Part shown: one piece after another, positions 11,200 to 23,355 of the stretch
Numbering within the stretch: position 1 is the stretch's first letter
How the letters are laid out: each line of letters starts with the position of its first letter
Assembly (NCBI GenBank): GCA_029465975.1
Contig: CM055755.1
Location: 6,881,927-6,945,926 of the forward strand
Direction: 5' to 3'
From: Dallia pectoralis
Taxonomy: Eukaryota > Chordata > Actinopteri > Esociformes > Umbridae
Length of the DNA stretch: 64,000 nucleotides
Program-made: the position numbers and the translations under genes
Notes under the pieces: generated by a model
Told to the model about the DNA's origin: nothing
What the model saw: the letters and a program-made list of their open reading frames with translations, nothing else
Database searches by the model: none

Positions 11200-11690
11200 T
11201 CGAGTTGCATTCAAAAACTTTTGGAGGGAGGAATGGGACAGTGGGGTGGGGAGGGTGGAGTGAATGGAAAATAAAAAAGGCCCAGTTGGGTGGGTGGAGA
11301 ATTAAATGTCAGCAATGGGTGTTCACGGTTGAACTTGTACAAAGCCACAAGAAAGAAAAAGGGGGATTCGAAATAATTTTTTTAAAGTTTTAAAATTGAA
11401 ATGCCTAAACTGATCTAATACGGTGACATCGTTAATATGACACAATGCAAAAAAACAATTATCGAAGGAACTTTATAAATATACTGAAACTTGATTAAAG
11501 CAGTACATTTGCCATTATAGTGAGAACATTTTACTTGTGACAAAACCGAAAATTCAGAATACAAGTTACATGAAAATTTAAGACAACTTCATTTGAAGTC
11601 TGACATCAAGAATACCATGCTGATCATTGACATATTTACTTTTGTCATGCAAACAAGTATTCAGCAATTATTTTGTATAGATAACAATTA
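11200..11690. other. No feature recognised
   Basis: AT-rich sequence with no open frame, splice-bounded exon or repeat that I recognise. Confidence 0.4.
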
Positions 11691-11695
11691 GCCTA

Positions 11696-11878
11696 ATGTC
11701 CTATATAGACTCCACAGTCTAATGTCCTATATAGACTCCACAGTCTAATGTCCTATATAGACTCCACAGTCTAATGTCCTATATAGACTCCACAGTCTAA
11801 TGTCCTATATAGACTCCACAGTCAAATGTCCTATATAGACTCCACACAGTATAATGTCTTATATAGACTCCACAAGTC
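11696..11878. repeat. Minisatellite, about 27-bp unit x 7
   Basis: Tandem copies of CTAATGTCCTATATAGACTC followed by CACAGT. The first five are nearly identical and the last two have small changes. Confidence 0.95.
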
Positions 11879-11879
11879 C

Positions 11880-12409
11880 ACAGTCTCAGGTTTTATCAGC
11901 CAAGAGATAAAGCCAAGTTTCCCCGATTAACTTTGCATAAAAGTACAGGGATCTTCCAGTACGTGTTAGTTAATATAAACAATCCCCACCCAGAGAGGAA
12001 TTTCAGGAATGGTCAACAGGAATTGCGATGTCTGCCATCACATTTAACCATTTTCTGTGTGCTCACTCAAACCAGTACCACAGAAGTGTGGTAATGACCC
12101 TGTAGTTGCTTGCGGGGGTTGGGGGGGGGGTGTGGGAAAGTTAAATGATGCAATGGTTTGCGACGGAAAAGAATGCCAAAGGCAAATCCATGTCAGAAAT
12201 GACTAAATATATCATGTGTTGTTGAAATGGATAGGGTGAGAAACCCCATCTATCGCGGTGGCACGAGTTGGCTGCAAAATTATAGAGGACGCCTCCACAC
12301 TCAAACCTCATGCATGACAACAGACAGATGTACTGATAGGCAGCCAAACACAGGTTTACAGGTTTAGGGATTCCCCACACGCACGCACCCACACGCACGC
12401 ACGCACGCG

Positions 12410-12482
<73 letters not shown>

Positions 12483-13730
12483 AACAAACAGGTAGGATCG
12501 GAAACAATCAGGTAGGGCAGTTGGGCAAACAGTCACTCCTCAACAAAACAGAGCCACATTGAAGAACAGTCACCTGTTTTCTGCTACCACTCTCTAATTA
12601 GTTTTCCCGTATAGTTTTTTTTCTCATACCTAGTATGCCGGCCGTTTGCAACAGTTGTCATTCCAGTCCCGCGGTTCACAAACTAATTCGCACTCAGCCG
12701 AACTGAGATGTCTTCTGAGTACCACTGAAATACCCCCTGATGTTAATTTGATAAGCAAGCATAATGGTGTCATGAGTCAAGGGCCCACCTTGTGACATGG
12801 CCATGTACCCCCCAGGGTCCTAGTGCCCCTGGTTGGGAATCAATGACCTATTCTATCGGTAGGCACCCCAAGCCTGACTTTCCTGTAGTATTTGCTCCAA
12901 TTGGACAGCATGCTAGATATGAAAGACAGACGGACGAGCTACGGGAGGGGAATTTTAAATGATGCAAGATCAGTTTATGAACTGCAATGGCTGGACTGCA
13001 ATACGTCAGAATGGGAAAAAAAAAGCACGAACGCGTTGATGTTGGGAGTTCTACAAGTGTGTGCGTGACAAAGGTGCACAACACAATTCCCCATTTCCCC
13101 AATGAGCTCCTGCACCGTCCTGGTAGGGTCATGGGGGGAAAAATGAATACACACCTGTCACTGAGTGAAAACGTTCACCGATAGTCCTACTAATTAGAGG
13201 GCTAATGATACTTGTGACATAGGTAGCACAGCCGTTGGTGGTCCATCCTGGTAGCATTTCATTCATCCAAACAGACCTCAATACACCCCATTCATTGTAA
13301 GCCAGGTTTCTGGTTAGTGCCTCACTGTCTAGGACTTGCTGGGTATGTGGAGAGACCGGATGGAGCCATCCGCCAATTATAATCGGTTTACTGTACAGGA
13401 TTTGCCAAATGTTTTTTACCACTCCTGCGTACCCTGTTTATTCGTTTCTGTTTGCATTCTTTTACCACGGGGAGTGATTTCTGCAGACTGTAATGCCACA
13501 GAGATTTATAGAAAGCATGTGTATTTACAAACGCCTGCGTTCTCACACAGATGCGCTCTCAGGTACCACATTTTCTGCGATGTAAGGGGGTGGCTGCTCT
13601 TGCTTGTTAAGCCAGGGCAGGATTTGTCTCATGTTTTCCACTTTGATGATGGGCTCTGCTGAGCGTTCTTAAGAAGGCTTGCCTAAAACATTTTCTGCAG
13701 TGTGCTTTCATCATGCCGTGGCAACATAGG
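11880..13730. other. Non-coding DNA with a (CA)n tract
   Basis: Apart from (CGCA)n and (CA)n at about 12380-12480, I see no gene. Open frames here are short and mutually inconsistent. Confidence 0.45.
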
Positions 13731-14175
13731 CGTCATTTACACTGGAGGCATGTCCCCACCACCTTTTGAAATGGCTGATTTTGTCGCCACCACTTTTTGA
13801 AAGCATTTGGTTCAAATGTTCGGAAAAATCAAGCGAACCAAGAAATGTTAAAGGTTTATTTGCACAAAATAAAACATGCAATGCAGTTTAGATACAGAAA
13901 GAAACACCATCATTCATTCATTGACGCGTCACCATGGAAACATTAAAGTGACAGGTTCTAAATAACGGTGGTCCAATTGACCCTTCACAAAACCACGCCC
14001 CTAACACGCAGATTGGCTACTGACCAATGTCAGTCTTATATTGAACTCGCTATGCCCATTTTTGATGCGCCGTTATTCGATATTTTTCCCGTCCTGCTGT
14101 ACTGTTTTTTCATCCGATCTTTTGTCCCCACCACTTTTCGACACAAACAGACGCCCCTGTTCTTCGCACTTATCA
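13730..14175. mobile_element. Possible non-autonomous DNA transposon relic
   Basis: Starts near CATAGGCGTCATTTACACTG with GGCATGTCCCCACCACCTTT and ends near CCCCACCACTTTTCGACACA / ACAGACGCCCCTG. The opposed GGCGTC and GACGCC ends and the paired CCCCACCAC motifs suggest a relic related to GTCCCC-rich elements such as that at 35166. No target duplication was found. Confidence 0.35.
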
Positions 14176-14179
14176 CTAA

Positions 14180-15055
14180 CTAGTGAAAAGCTATGACACC
14201 TGGGGAGAATCGAATCCTAGTTAGATGGGGTACTGGAACAGTTCATCGGCCGCAAAGCAAACATAAACTACAAGGCGAGGTGTTCGTGCACTGAGTATGG
14301 TTTTGTTACGAGGATGAATTCGGTTAGATCATAATAAATACAATTCCTGAGCAAAATCTTTGCAACTTTGTATCTCTGCGTTTGCTTTATCATCAACCCC
14401 GCTCCAGTTTGGACAATGGCTAATTGAAAGGAATACGTTTAAGAATGAATGGGCTGAACTGGAAGTTTGATCAAACATATGCTTGAAGTGCGGCCGAGCA
14501 CCATGGAATGTTCGATGTGACATAACTAAGGTTCTATGAATAATATTATTAAAAAAACAAAAAAAACTGGGTGTGAAGCAAAGACCACACGGGCGGACGT
14601 AGCTGATAAGATATTGGAAAGACTTTAAGTTAAGTGTATTTATAACGACTGAACGTCTGCTGTTGAGGCAGAGGAGAGGTTAAATTCACCTATTGCCAGC
14701 CACGGGGGGGAATGGGAGTATGTACCCAGAAAATGGCAGGTAAGGTTGATCAAATCGTTGAGGGCCTCAAAACATTCAACCGGGCTGTAGATTAACTTAG
14801 TAACGTGCATGAAAGGGAGACAGATCCAGTAGACTGGTATGAATCCGGGATAACTAATTTCCTATACTTTGTTTAAACATGGCAGGTTTCACCTCTGGAC
14901 AGCATTTCTAACGCGCCGCACAAAAACGGACGATCTATAATAGTAAAAATCTGTGACGATCTATAATATTAAAAATCTGTGCAGCTGCATTACAGAGCAA
15001 TTGTCTTGAAACTTCAGGAAGTGGAACTGAACGCATAAATGGAAAGGATGGAACT
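14180..15055. other. No feature recognised
   Basis: No open frame or recognisable repeat, apart from a short direct repeat of GACGATCTATAATA around 14928-14975. Confidence 0.35.
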
Positions 15056-15057
15056 GA

Positions 15058-15155
15058 ATCCGACAGATTCAGGCTGGTGATTGTAAAAGCACTTTGTGAC
15101 AACTTTTGTTGTAAAAAGGGCTTTATAAATAAATTTGATTGATTGATTGGTTAAC
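15058..15155 (+). repeat. 3' tail of a LINE/SINE-type repeat
   Basis: TCAGGCTGGTGATTGTAAAA through AAATAAATTTGATTGATTGATT matches, inverted, the start of the repeat at 32350. The (TGAT)n tail is typical of fish L2-type 3' ends. Confidence 0.7.
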
Positions 15156-15432
15156 CTACCATTACTCCTAAACCTCTATATCAAAATATTGTAGTACAAG
15201 GATGGTGAAAACAGGTTCATTACCCCTGGACAAATACTCAAAAATACTTAATTATAAAATTACAGAAACTATCACAAATGTGACAACACTTTAGTGGGCA
15301 TCACACTGGCAGAGGTGAACATATGGAGCAGTCCTCTCACCCACAGCCAGAGAGGACATTCAACCAGTGGAAATGTTCTCCATGTGAATCGGGTGTTTTC
15401 CCTGTAGGTTGAAAGGATAGTGTGCTGTCGAG

Positions 15433-16076
15433 GATGACACCCAGACTCTTGACCTGGGGGGATGACACCCAGACTCTTGACCTGGGGGGGTGACACCCAG
15501 ACTCCTGACCTGGGGGGATGACACCCAGACTCTTGACCTGGGGGGATGACACCCAGACTCTTGACCTGGGGGGATGACACCCAGACTCCTGACCTGGGGG
15601 GGTGACACCCAGACTCCTGACCTGGGGGGGTGACACCCAGACTCCTGACCTGGGGGGGTGACACCCAGACTCTTGACCTGGGGGGTGACACCCAGACTCC
15701 TGACCTGGGGGGGTGACACCCAGACTCCTGACCTGGGGGGGTGACACCCAGACTCTTGACCTGGGGGGATGACACCCAGACTCCTGACCTGGGGGGGTGA
15801 CACCCAGACTCCTGACCTGGGGGTGACACCCAGACTCTTGGCCTGGGGGGATGACACCCAGACTCTTGACCTGGGGGGATGACATCCAGACTCTAGACCT
15901 GGGGGGATGACACCCAGACTCTAGACCTGGGGGGATGACACCCAGACTCTTGACCTGGGGGGATGACACCCAGACTCTTGACCTGGGGGGATGACATCCA
16001 GACTCTAGACCTGGGGGGATGACACCCAGACTCTAGACCTGGGGGGATGACACCCAGACTCTTGACCTGGGGGGAT
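15433..16076. repeat. Minisatellite from L2 reverse-transcriptase codons, left part
   Basis: About 24 units of GATGACACCCAGACTCTTGA + CCTGGGG (26-27 bp; variants CTCCTGA, CTCTAGA). The reverse strand reads QVKSLGVI, the same residues found in the flanking L2 A copy. Length variation in the G run changes frame between units, so the open frames across it are artefacts. Confidence 0.93.
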
Positions 16077-17632
16077 CAATCAATCAATCAAATTTTATTT
16101 GTAGAGCGCCTTACAACAGCCAAAAGGTGCACAAGGCGCTTTCCAGTAAAAAGCATAAAAGACAACAGAATATAAAAACATAAGTGTACATAAAATAACA
16201 GTTGGGTCAAAGGCTACGTGTTAAAAGCTTCTCTAAATAGATGTGTTTTCAACTGTGATTTAAAAACACTTAACACGGTGATGCTTCGTAGGTGTGGTGG
16301 AAGTGCGTTCCACAGCTTAGGGCCCTGGACGGCAAATGACCGACCTCCAAACTTTTTATATTTTGATTTTGGAATCACCAGAGAGGTGTGTTCAGAGGAG
16401 CGCAGGGTTCTGGCTGGTTTGTAGACCTTTATTAGTTCAGCGAGGTAGGCCGGGGCCATACCATTGATGGCCTTGAACACAAACAGCAGGACCTTATACT
16501 CCACCCTAAATCGCACCGGGAGCCAATGGAGCGAGCGGAGGACGGGGGTGATATGAGAACGCTTAGAGATGTTGCAGAGGAGACGTGCTGCCGAGTTTTG
16601 TACCAGTTGAAGCCTATTGAGGAGTGATTTATTAAGTCCGATGTAAAGGGCATTGCAGTAGTCTATCCTTGAGCTGATGAAGGCATGAATGGCTTTTTCA
16701 CGGTCAGCTCTGGAAAGAAATGGTTTGACCTTGCTCAGGAGCCTTAACTGGTAAAAGCTTGCCTTTACAACTGCACTAATCTGTTTGTCATGCTGCATAT
16801 TTTGGTCAAAAATAACACCCAGGTTGCGCACATTGGGTGCAAACTGAGGTGTAAGAGGACCAAAACTGGGAGACCTATTGGGTGAGTCCGGGTTGAACAG
16901 GATGTACTCAGTCTTTCCTTCATTCAGATGAAGGAAATTCTGGGAAAGCCATTGTTTAATGTCCTGAAGGCAGTTATGGAGAGGATCCAGCGCAGAACGA
17001 TTGCTCAGAATCACAGGAAGGTAAATCTGAAGGTCGTCAGCATAGAAATGGAAATGAACATTGTGATTGGAGATGAGTTGACCAAGTGGCAGCATATACA
17101 GTGAAAACAGAATTGGACCAAGAATGGATCCTTGAGGCACACCGGAAGACAGAGGGGCAGCTGAGGAGGTAAAGTCATTAAGCATTACTGAAAAAGTTCT
17201 GTTTGTGAGATATGACGAGAACCAGTTGAGCACCGCGCCCTGCAGACCGACAACATGTTGAAGACGGGAGATGAGAGTGGCATGATCCACGGTGTCAAAA
17301 GCAGCGGTCAAGTCCAGTAACACCAAAACCACAGAGCTTTTACAGTCCAGGGCTCCAAGAATGTCATTATGGACCCTCAGTAGTGCCGATTCGGTGCTAT
17401 GTCTAGACCTGAAACCGGACTGAAATTTATCACCAATGAGGTGCAGTTGGAGATGAGACTGAAGCTGGGAAAAAAAACAGCTTCTCCATCAACTTAGACA
17501 GAAGAGACAAGTGAGATATTGGGCAGAAGTTGGATAGTATGGAGGGATCAAGGTTGGGTTTCTTGAGCAGCGGTCTGATAATGGCGTGTTTGAGAGCAGC
17601 GGGCACAGTGCCCAAGCTAAGACAGGTGTTTA
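16077..17632 (-). mobile_element. L2-clade LINE (copy B), 5'-truncated, with RT domain
   Basis: The 3' end is the (TCAA)n tail at 16077. The RT frame 17332-16214 (372 codons) has LDLTAAFDTVDH (motif A), SSGVPQGSILGPILF (motif B) and YADDLQIYLP (motif C). Upstream, NTCLSLGTVPAALKHAIIRP (about 17630-17570) continues the RT in another frame. The frame is lost near the A-run at 17470. The element stops abruptly in RT coding at 17632, as expected of 5' truncation during target-primed reverse transcription. No APE endonuclease domain is present. Confidence 0.88.
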
Positions 17633-17830
17633 TGACACCCAGACTCTTGACCTGGGGGGATGACACCCAGACTCTAGACCTGGGGGGATGACACCCAGAC
17701 TCTAGACCTGGGGGGATGACACCCAGACTCTAGACCTGGGGGGATGACACCCAGACTCTTGACCTGGGGGGATGACACCCAGACTTCTGACCTGGGGGGA
17801 TGACACCCAGACTCCTGACCTGGGGGGGAT
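17633..17830. repeat. Minisatellite from L2 RT codons, right part
   Basis: About 7.5 more units of the array at 15433-16076, cut off from it by L2 copy B. At 17830 the array joins L2 copy A coding sequence (VDDSSVSP on the minus strand). Confidence 0.93.
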
Positions 17831-18339
17831 GGTGAAACGGAGGAGTCATCAACAACACGAGAGAAATGATTGGTTTTAGATAAAGTGGATTTGGTGCCAA
17901 TGAGGACGACTTCGGTTTTGTTACTGTTTAGTTTGAGGAAGTTTTGGGTGAACCGGGTTTTTATTTCAGAAATGCAATCATTGAGAGATGCGGGGGGGAA
18001 GTGGATGAGGGTTTGGCAGAGAGGTAGAGCTGGGTGTCATCAGCGTAACTGTGGAAGTTAATGTTACATTTGCGGTAGATGTGACCTAGGGGGAGGAGGT
18101 TAATTATGAAGAGTAAATAAACTGTGTGCTGCCGGAGAGGTATGACGTAAACCAGACTAATGGAGCATGTGTGATTTCTATGGAAGAACGCCTATTGAGG
18201 AGGATGATGTGACAGTTGGTATCAAATGCTGCAATCTGGTCGAGGAGGATTGTCCTGAGTCAGCTGCAATGATGAGATTGTTGGTGATTTTTAATGAGTG
18301 CTGTTTCAGTGCTATGGAGTGGGCGGAAACCAGACTGGA

Positions 18340-18686
18340 TGTCACGAACCGTGTAAGGTGTAGTGCAGTAATCCGTTAACAAGGTTTATTACGGCACAAA
18401 GGCAACATAAAACAAACCACGAACGGCGAAACAAAAACGAACTGGCTAATGAAAACAACAGTGCGCATATAGCGTCTTACTCAATTCCATATAACAACGG
18501 TAGTCTATCAATACACTCACCTCAATATAACGTGGTGACATACAACAATGAACAGCAACGAGTGACAACTAGGCAATCCCTTTATAGCCCAGTGATTACA
18601 AATCCCCAACAGCTGTAACCAACATAAACCAGGAAGTGGGCACCCGAAACCAGACAGTGCAGTACCCTAACTCACCACTGGTGACA
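18340..18686 (-). mobile_element. Solo LTR with 5-bp target duplication
   Basis: A 347-bp segment starts TGTCAC and ends GTGACA, and is flanked by CTGGA at 18335-18339 and 18687-18691. Removing it rejoins L2 copy A. On the minus strand a TATAAA (18586-18581) precedes an AATAAA (18390-18385) by about 190 bp, as in an LTR transcribed on that strand. No internal retrotransposon sequence remains. Family unknown; a 5-bp duplication fits Gypsy or retroviral-type integration. Confidence 0.82.
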
Positions 18687-18941
18687 CTGGAACTGTTCAT
18701 ACAGTGGGTTAAGGTGGGAGTGAAGTTGGGAGGCCACAGTTTTTTCAAGGATTTGGGAGATAAAAGCTAGATAAGATATAGGACGGAAGTTGTGGAAGTT
18801 CAGCAGGTCGGCCCCAGTTTTGTCAGAATTGGGGCAATAGCGGCGATTTTGTAGGATGCAGGGACAGTTCGCGTGGTGAGAGAGGATTGAATGATAGCAG
18901 ATATGAGGGGTATTGGGGACTGGGGAGCTGGAAGGAGGAGA

Positions 18942-20001
18942 TGTGGATGGGTGAAAGTCTGTTAAGATGCTGTGATGAGCGTGTGGATGGGTGAAAGTCT
19001 GTTAAGATGCTGTGATGAGTGTGTGGATGGGTGAAAGTCTGTTAAGATACTGTGATGAGTGTGTGGATGGGTGAAAGTCTGTTAAGATGCTGTGATGAGT
19101 GTGTGGATGGGTGAAAGTCTGTTAAGATGCTGTGATGAGTGTGTGGATGGGTGAAAGTCTGTTAAGATGCTGTGATGAGTGTGTGGATGGGTGAAAGTCT
19201 GTTAAGATGCTGTGATGAGTGTGTGGATGGGTGAAAGTCTGTTAAGATGCTGTGATGAGTGTGTGGATGGGTGAAAGTCTGTTAAGATGCTGTGATGAGT
19301 GTGTGGATGGGTGAAAGTCTGTTAAGATACTGTGATGAGTGTGTGGATGGGTGAAAGTCTGTTATGAGTGTGTGGATGAAAGTCTGTTAAGATGCTGTGA
19401 TGAGTGTGTGGATGGGTGAAAGTCTGTTAAGATGCTGTGATGAGTGTGTGGATGGGTGAAAGTCTGTTAAGATGCTGTGATGAGTGTGTGGATGGGTGAA
19501 AGTCTGTTAAGATACTGTGATGAGTGTGTGGATGGGTGAAAGTCTGTTAAGATACTGTGATGAGTGTGTGGATGGGTGAAAGTCTGTTAAGATGCTGTGA
19601 TGAGTGTGTGGATGGGTGAAAGTCTGTTAAGATACTGTGATGAGTGTGTGGATGGGTGAAAGTCTGTTAAGATACTGTGATGAGTGTGTGGATGGGTGAA
19701 AGTCTGTTAAGATGCTGTGATGAGTGTGTGGATGGGTGAAAGTCTGTTAAGATACTGTGATGAGTGTGTGGATGGGTGAAAGTCTGTTAAGATACTGTGA
19801 TGAGTGTGTGGATGGGTGAAAGTCTGTTAAGATGCTGTGATGAGTGTGTGGATGGGTGAAAGTCTGTTAAGATACTGTGATGAGTGTGTGGATGGGTGAA
19901 AGTCTGTTAAGATACTGTGATGAGTGTGTGGATGGGTGAAAGTCTGTTAAGATGCTGTGATGAGTGTGTGGATGGGTGAAAGTCTGTTAAGATGCTGTGA
20001 T
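18942..20001. repeat. Minisatellite, 40-bp unit, about 26 copies
   Basis: Unit GTGTGGATGGGTGAAAGTCT + GTTAAGATGCTGTGATGAGT, nearly identical throughout except a GATGC/GATAC variant and one shortened copy near 19361-19380. It lies inside L2 copy A. Confidence 0.96.
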
Positions 20002-20964
20002 GGGGGATTGATCCAAGGTGTTGGTGGATGTTTATTGTTTCTTTATGAACAGTAAGACAAGTTTTCCTGTACAGACGCTCAAGTTGCCGACCTTTGGCTT
20101 TCATGAGACGAAGATCGGGTGTGAACCAAGGGGCCGAGACGGAGAAGGAGACTGATCTGTTTTTTAACGGGGCAGGAAAATTAAGGATATTATGGAGTCC
20201 AGTGTTGTAATGAGAGACCAGATCATCAAGTGTGGATAGATGATTAGTGTCGAGGAGGCAGGAGTGGATGCTTTGAGTGAAAGTAGAACGGGTGACATGT
20301 TTTGTTTTGAAATGCGTGGGATCTTGGGGAGTGAGAGAGTAAGTTTCACTGAAAATGAGAGGAGAAATTGGTCACTAATGGGGAGTTCGTCAGCTGTGAG
20401 GTCAGAAGGGTTAACAGCAGAGCAGCAGATTCATTCCACAATATGACCTGTTAATCTTTCTAGTTCATTTCTGTAGTTCAGATTTCTATTGTACTATTGT
20501 TCAATAGTAGTTTGTTTTATAAGTTTCAAAATGCAATACATTTAATTTATTTTAAAAAGCTTTGTTCATTTGTAAGGGTGTGGCGAGACGCTTACTCCAC
20601 GAGACGAGACACGAGATTTTTACAAAATTTTTAAGAAATCCTTAATGATGATATATGAATGGAAAATACTCTTTTATTCAACTGAAAATCACAAAATGCA
20701 AAACAATTTAGGTGCATTTTGAAATCAACTTGTAATGAATATTATTTTAATGAATTCTATGCAGTAAAGTACATGCAAACACTGCAAAATATTTTGCTAT
20801 AAACTACCGACTGGCTTCTCCACTGTATTTCACATGAGAAATCTAACTCATTTCCACAAATCGAACATAAAAAAATATAAAACTGTATAAATAAAACAAA
20901 TATATAAATAACAGAAATAACACATTAAATGCAAACAGTATGTGTATCCATATGGAGGACTATG

Positions 20965-21130
20965 AGTGCCATATTATGAAATATATAAATACATAAATAA
21001 ATACATAAATAAATAAATATATAAATACTTAAATATATAATTAAATACTTAAATATATAAATACTTAAATATATAAATACTTAAATATATAAATACTTAA
21101 ATATATAAATACTTAAATATATAAATACAC
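20965..21130. repeat. AT-rich array, left arm of an inverted repeat
   Basis: Units AATACTTAAATATATA preceded by AATACATAAATAA. The reverse complement of the same block, with flanking GGAGGACTATGAGTGCCATA, recurs at 23180-23355, so the two arms can pair. Confidence 0.9.
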
Positions 21131-21814
21131 ATTGCATTTGGATGTTGTGATATTGTATGTAGTTCAAATGCAATAGACAATAGACATTGCATTTGGATGG
21201 TCTGGAACTTGTTGAGCGTCCAAATGCAAAGGGGCGGGACCTAGGCTATTTCATTACGCTGTTCTCATTGGACGGTGTGTTATACGCATGGACCACTGTG
21301 ATTGGACACCAAATGAGTGTCTGTTTCTTAGTGCGCTATCGACTCAAATTGTGGCGCATCGACAACAGTTTAACGTAGTAAATTATCTTTAACAGATGTC
21401 TAAAAACGTCCACTAGGCTACGGAATTAACAGCAACAATGTTTTAGTGGAAATACCCGATGTGTTAAACAGAGTATGGTGGGCCAGGTCGCGCAGCATGA
21501 AAAGAACACACACACCACTCAACCCGAGTTATCCACTTTCCTCTTATGATCGGATTTAACTTTCATAATAACCACCCGACAAAAAGCTTCCAAAAGTTGC
21601 GGGTTCGCATGTTTTTTTATTGCAGAAAGTTTTCTCGATGTGCCCCAATTCTGAATCGATATCGGACTAGGAAACACAGACACCGGTTTGGTTTCAAGTG
21701 TCCAATCACAGTGTTCCAAGCATAAAACACCCCGTCCAATGAGAACAGCGTAATGAAATAGCCTAGGTCTCGCCCCTTTGCATTTGGACGCTCAACAAGT
21801 TCCAGACCATCCAA

Positions 21815-22255
21815 ATGCAATGTCTATTGCATTTGAACTGCGTGCAACTTAACACAGTCCAAATGCAATGTCTATTGCATTTGAACTACATACAATATCC
21901 CACCATCCAAATGCAATGTCTATTGCATTTGAACTACATACAATATCCCACCATCCAAATGCAATGTCTATTGCATTTGAACTGCGTGCAACTTAACACA
22001 GTCCAAATGCAATGTCTATTGCATTTGAACTACATACAATATCCCACCATCCAAATGCAATGTCTATTGCATTTGAACTACATACAATATCACACCATCC
22101 AAATGCAATGTCTATTGCATTTGAACTGCGTGCAACTTAACACAGTCCAAATGCAAGGTCTATTGCATTTGAACTACATACAATATCCCACCATCCAAAT
22201 GCAATGTCTATTGCATTTGAGCTGCGTGCAACTTAACAGAGTCCAAATGCAATGA
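21815..22255. repeat. 48-bp satellite with two alternating unit types
   Basis: Nine units start TCCAAATGCAATGTCTATTG + CATTTGAACT and end either ACATACAATATCCCACCA (P) or GCGTGCAACTTAACACAG (Q). The order is Q P P Q P P Q P Q. Each has the perfect inverted repeat AAATGCAAT/ATTGCATTT. As 48 is a multiple of three, the plus strand stays open for 146 codons; this is not evidence of a gene. Confidence 0.93.
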
Positions 22256-23179
22256 GTATGTTTTCATGTATATATTTAATTATTTATTTAATTTTTCAAT
22301 TATATATTATTTTTTTAGTTTGTTTTATTGTTTGCTTATCTGTGAAGGTCAAATGCAATATGAAGCATGCGGGTGTGACTTTCAGTTAGATTGAGAGTGT
22401 TCACATGTGATCACATTTGAAAACACTGGATCATACCACAAGGAAACACGGAAACTTGTTTGTGTGCTATTTGATTGACACCTTTCATCTGATGAGCATA
22501 GAAAGCAAAAAGCGATTTCAGCACCTTGCGGGTGCTGTATGCCTAGAAGAAGCCTGCTTGCTCCATTTAAGCCCATCAACAAATTGTGATGAATGTAATG
22601 AGTTATTAAACATGTTACAACCTCTTATAACGGGAAGTGGAGAATGCGACTTGTGTCGTGTGTCTTTATTTCTGCCTGTGCGACTTAAGCCCAACATACT
22701 CTGTTAAACACCTTGTGTCTGTATTTTATCTGCCACTAAAAACATTGTTACGGCGAATTCAGTATTATTTTGGACGTGTTCAGACGGCTGTAAACCACTG
22801 TCCAGGTCCCTAGTATTGAGCTATTGCTCGGTGCTGGAAGTCTGGTTGACGCAAAGAAAATAAATCAAAACATGCCACTTTCTAACAATATAAATTCGTG
22901 GGTTAACTTGTTTTTAAAGTGCCACATTTTGGATACATAGCGGACAAGGAAACACATAAACCCGTCTGTGTGCTACTGTATTGACAGCTCTCATTTGTTA
23001 GTTTGCGTTCAAGTGTCCAATCACTGTGTTCTAAGGACAAAACACACCGTCCAATGAGAACAGCTCTATGAAATAAGCTATGTCCCGCCCCTTTGCATTT
23101 GGACGCTCAACAAGTTCCACACCATCCAAATGCAATGTCTATTGTATTTGAACTGCATGCAACATCACACCATCCAAAT

Positions 23180-23355
23180 GCAATGTGTATTTATATATTT
23201 AAGTATTTATATATTTAAGTATTTATATATTTAAGTATTTATATATTTAAGTATTTAATTATATATTTAAGTATTTATATATTTATTTATTTATGTATTT
23301 ATTTATTTATGTATTTATATATTTCATAATATGGCACTCATAGTCCTCCATATAT
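23180..23355. repeat. AT-rich array, right arm of the inverted repeat
   Basis: TATTTAAGTATTTATATATT units followed by TATTTATTTATG units and TATGGCACTCATAGTCCTCC, the reverse complement of 20950-21130. Confidence 0.9.

Larger units (their letters stand above)
15400..20450 (-). mobile_element. Old L2-clade LINE (copy A), expanded and disrupted
   Basis: Read on the minus strand from 20450 to 15400. Reverse-transcriptase blocks appear in order: a segment related to SYLAFISQILEK (18770-18720), an ADSG region near 18270, YADDTQLYLSAKPSS (about 18050-18000, motif C with catalytic aspartates), KTNHFS..VDDSSVSP (17880-17840), then after a minisatellite SLGVILDSTLSFQPT (15450-15400). Order and motifs fit the L2 clade. 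Frameshifts, a solo LTR, two minisatellites and another LINE interrupt it. It is a dead element. Confidence 0.75.
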
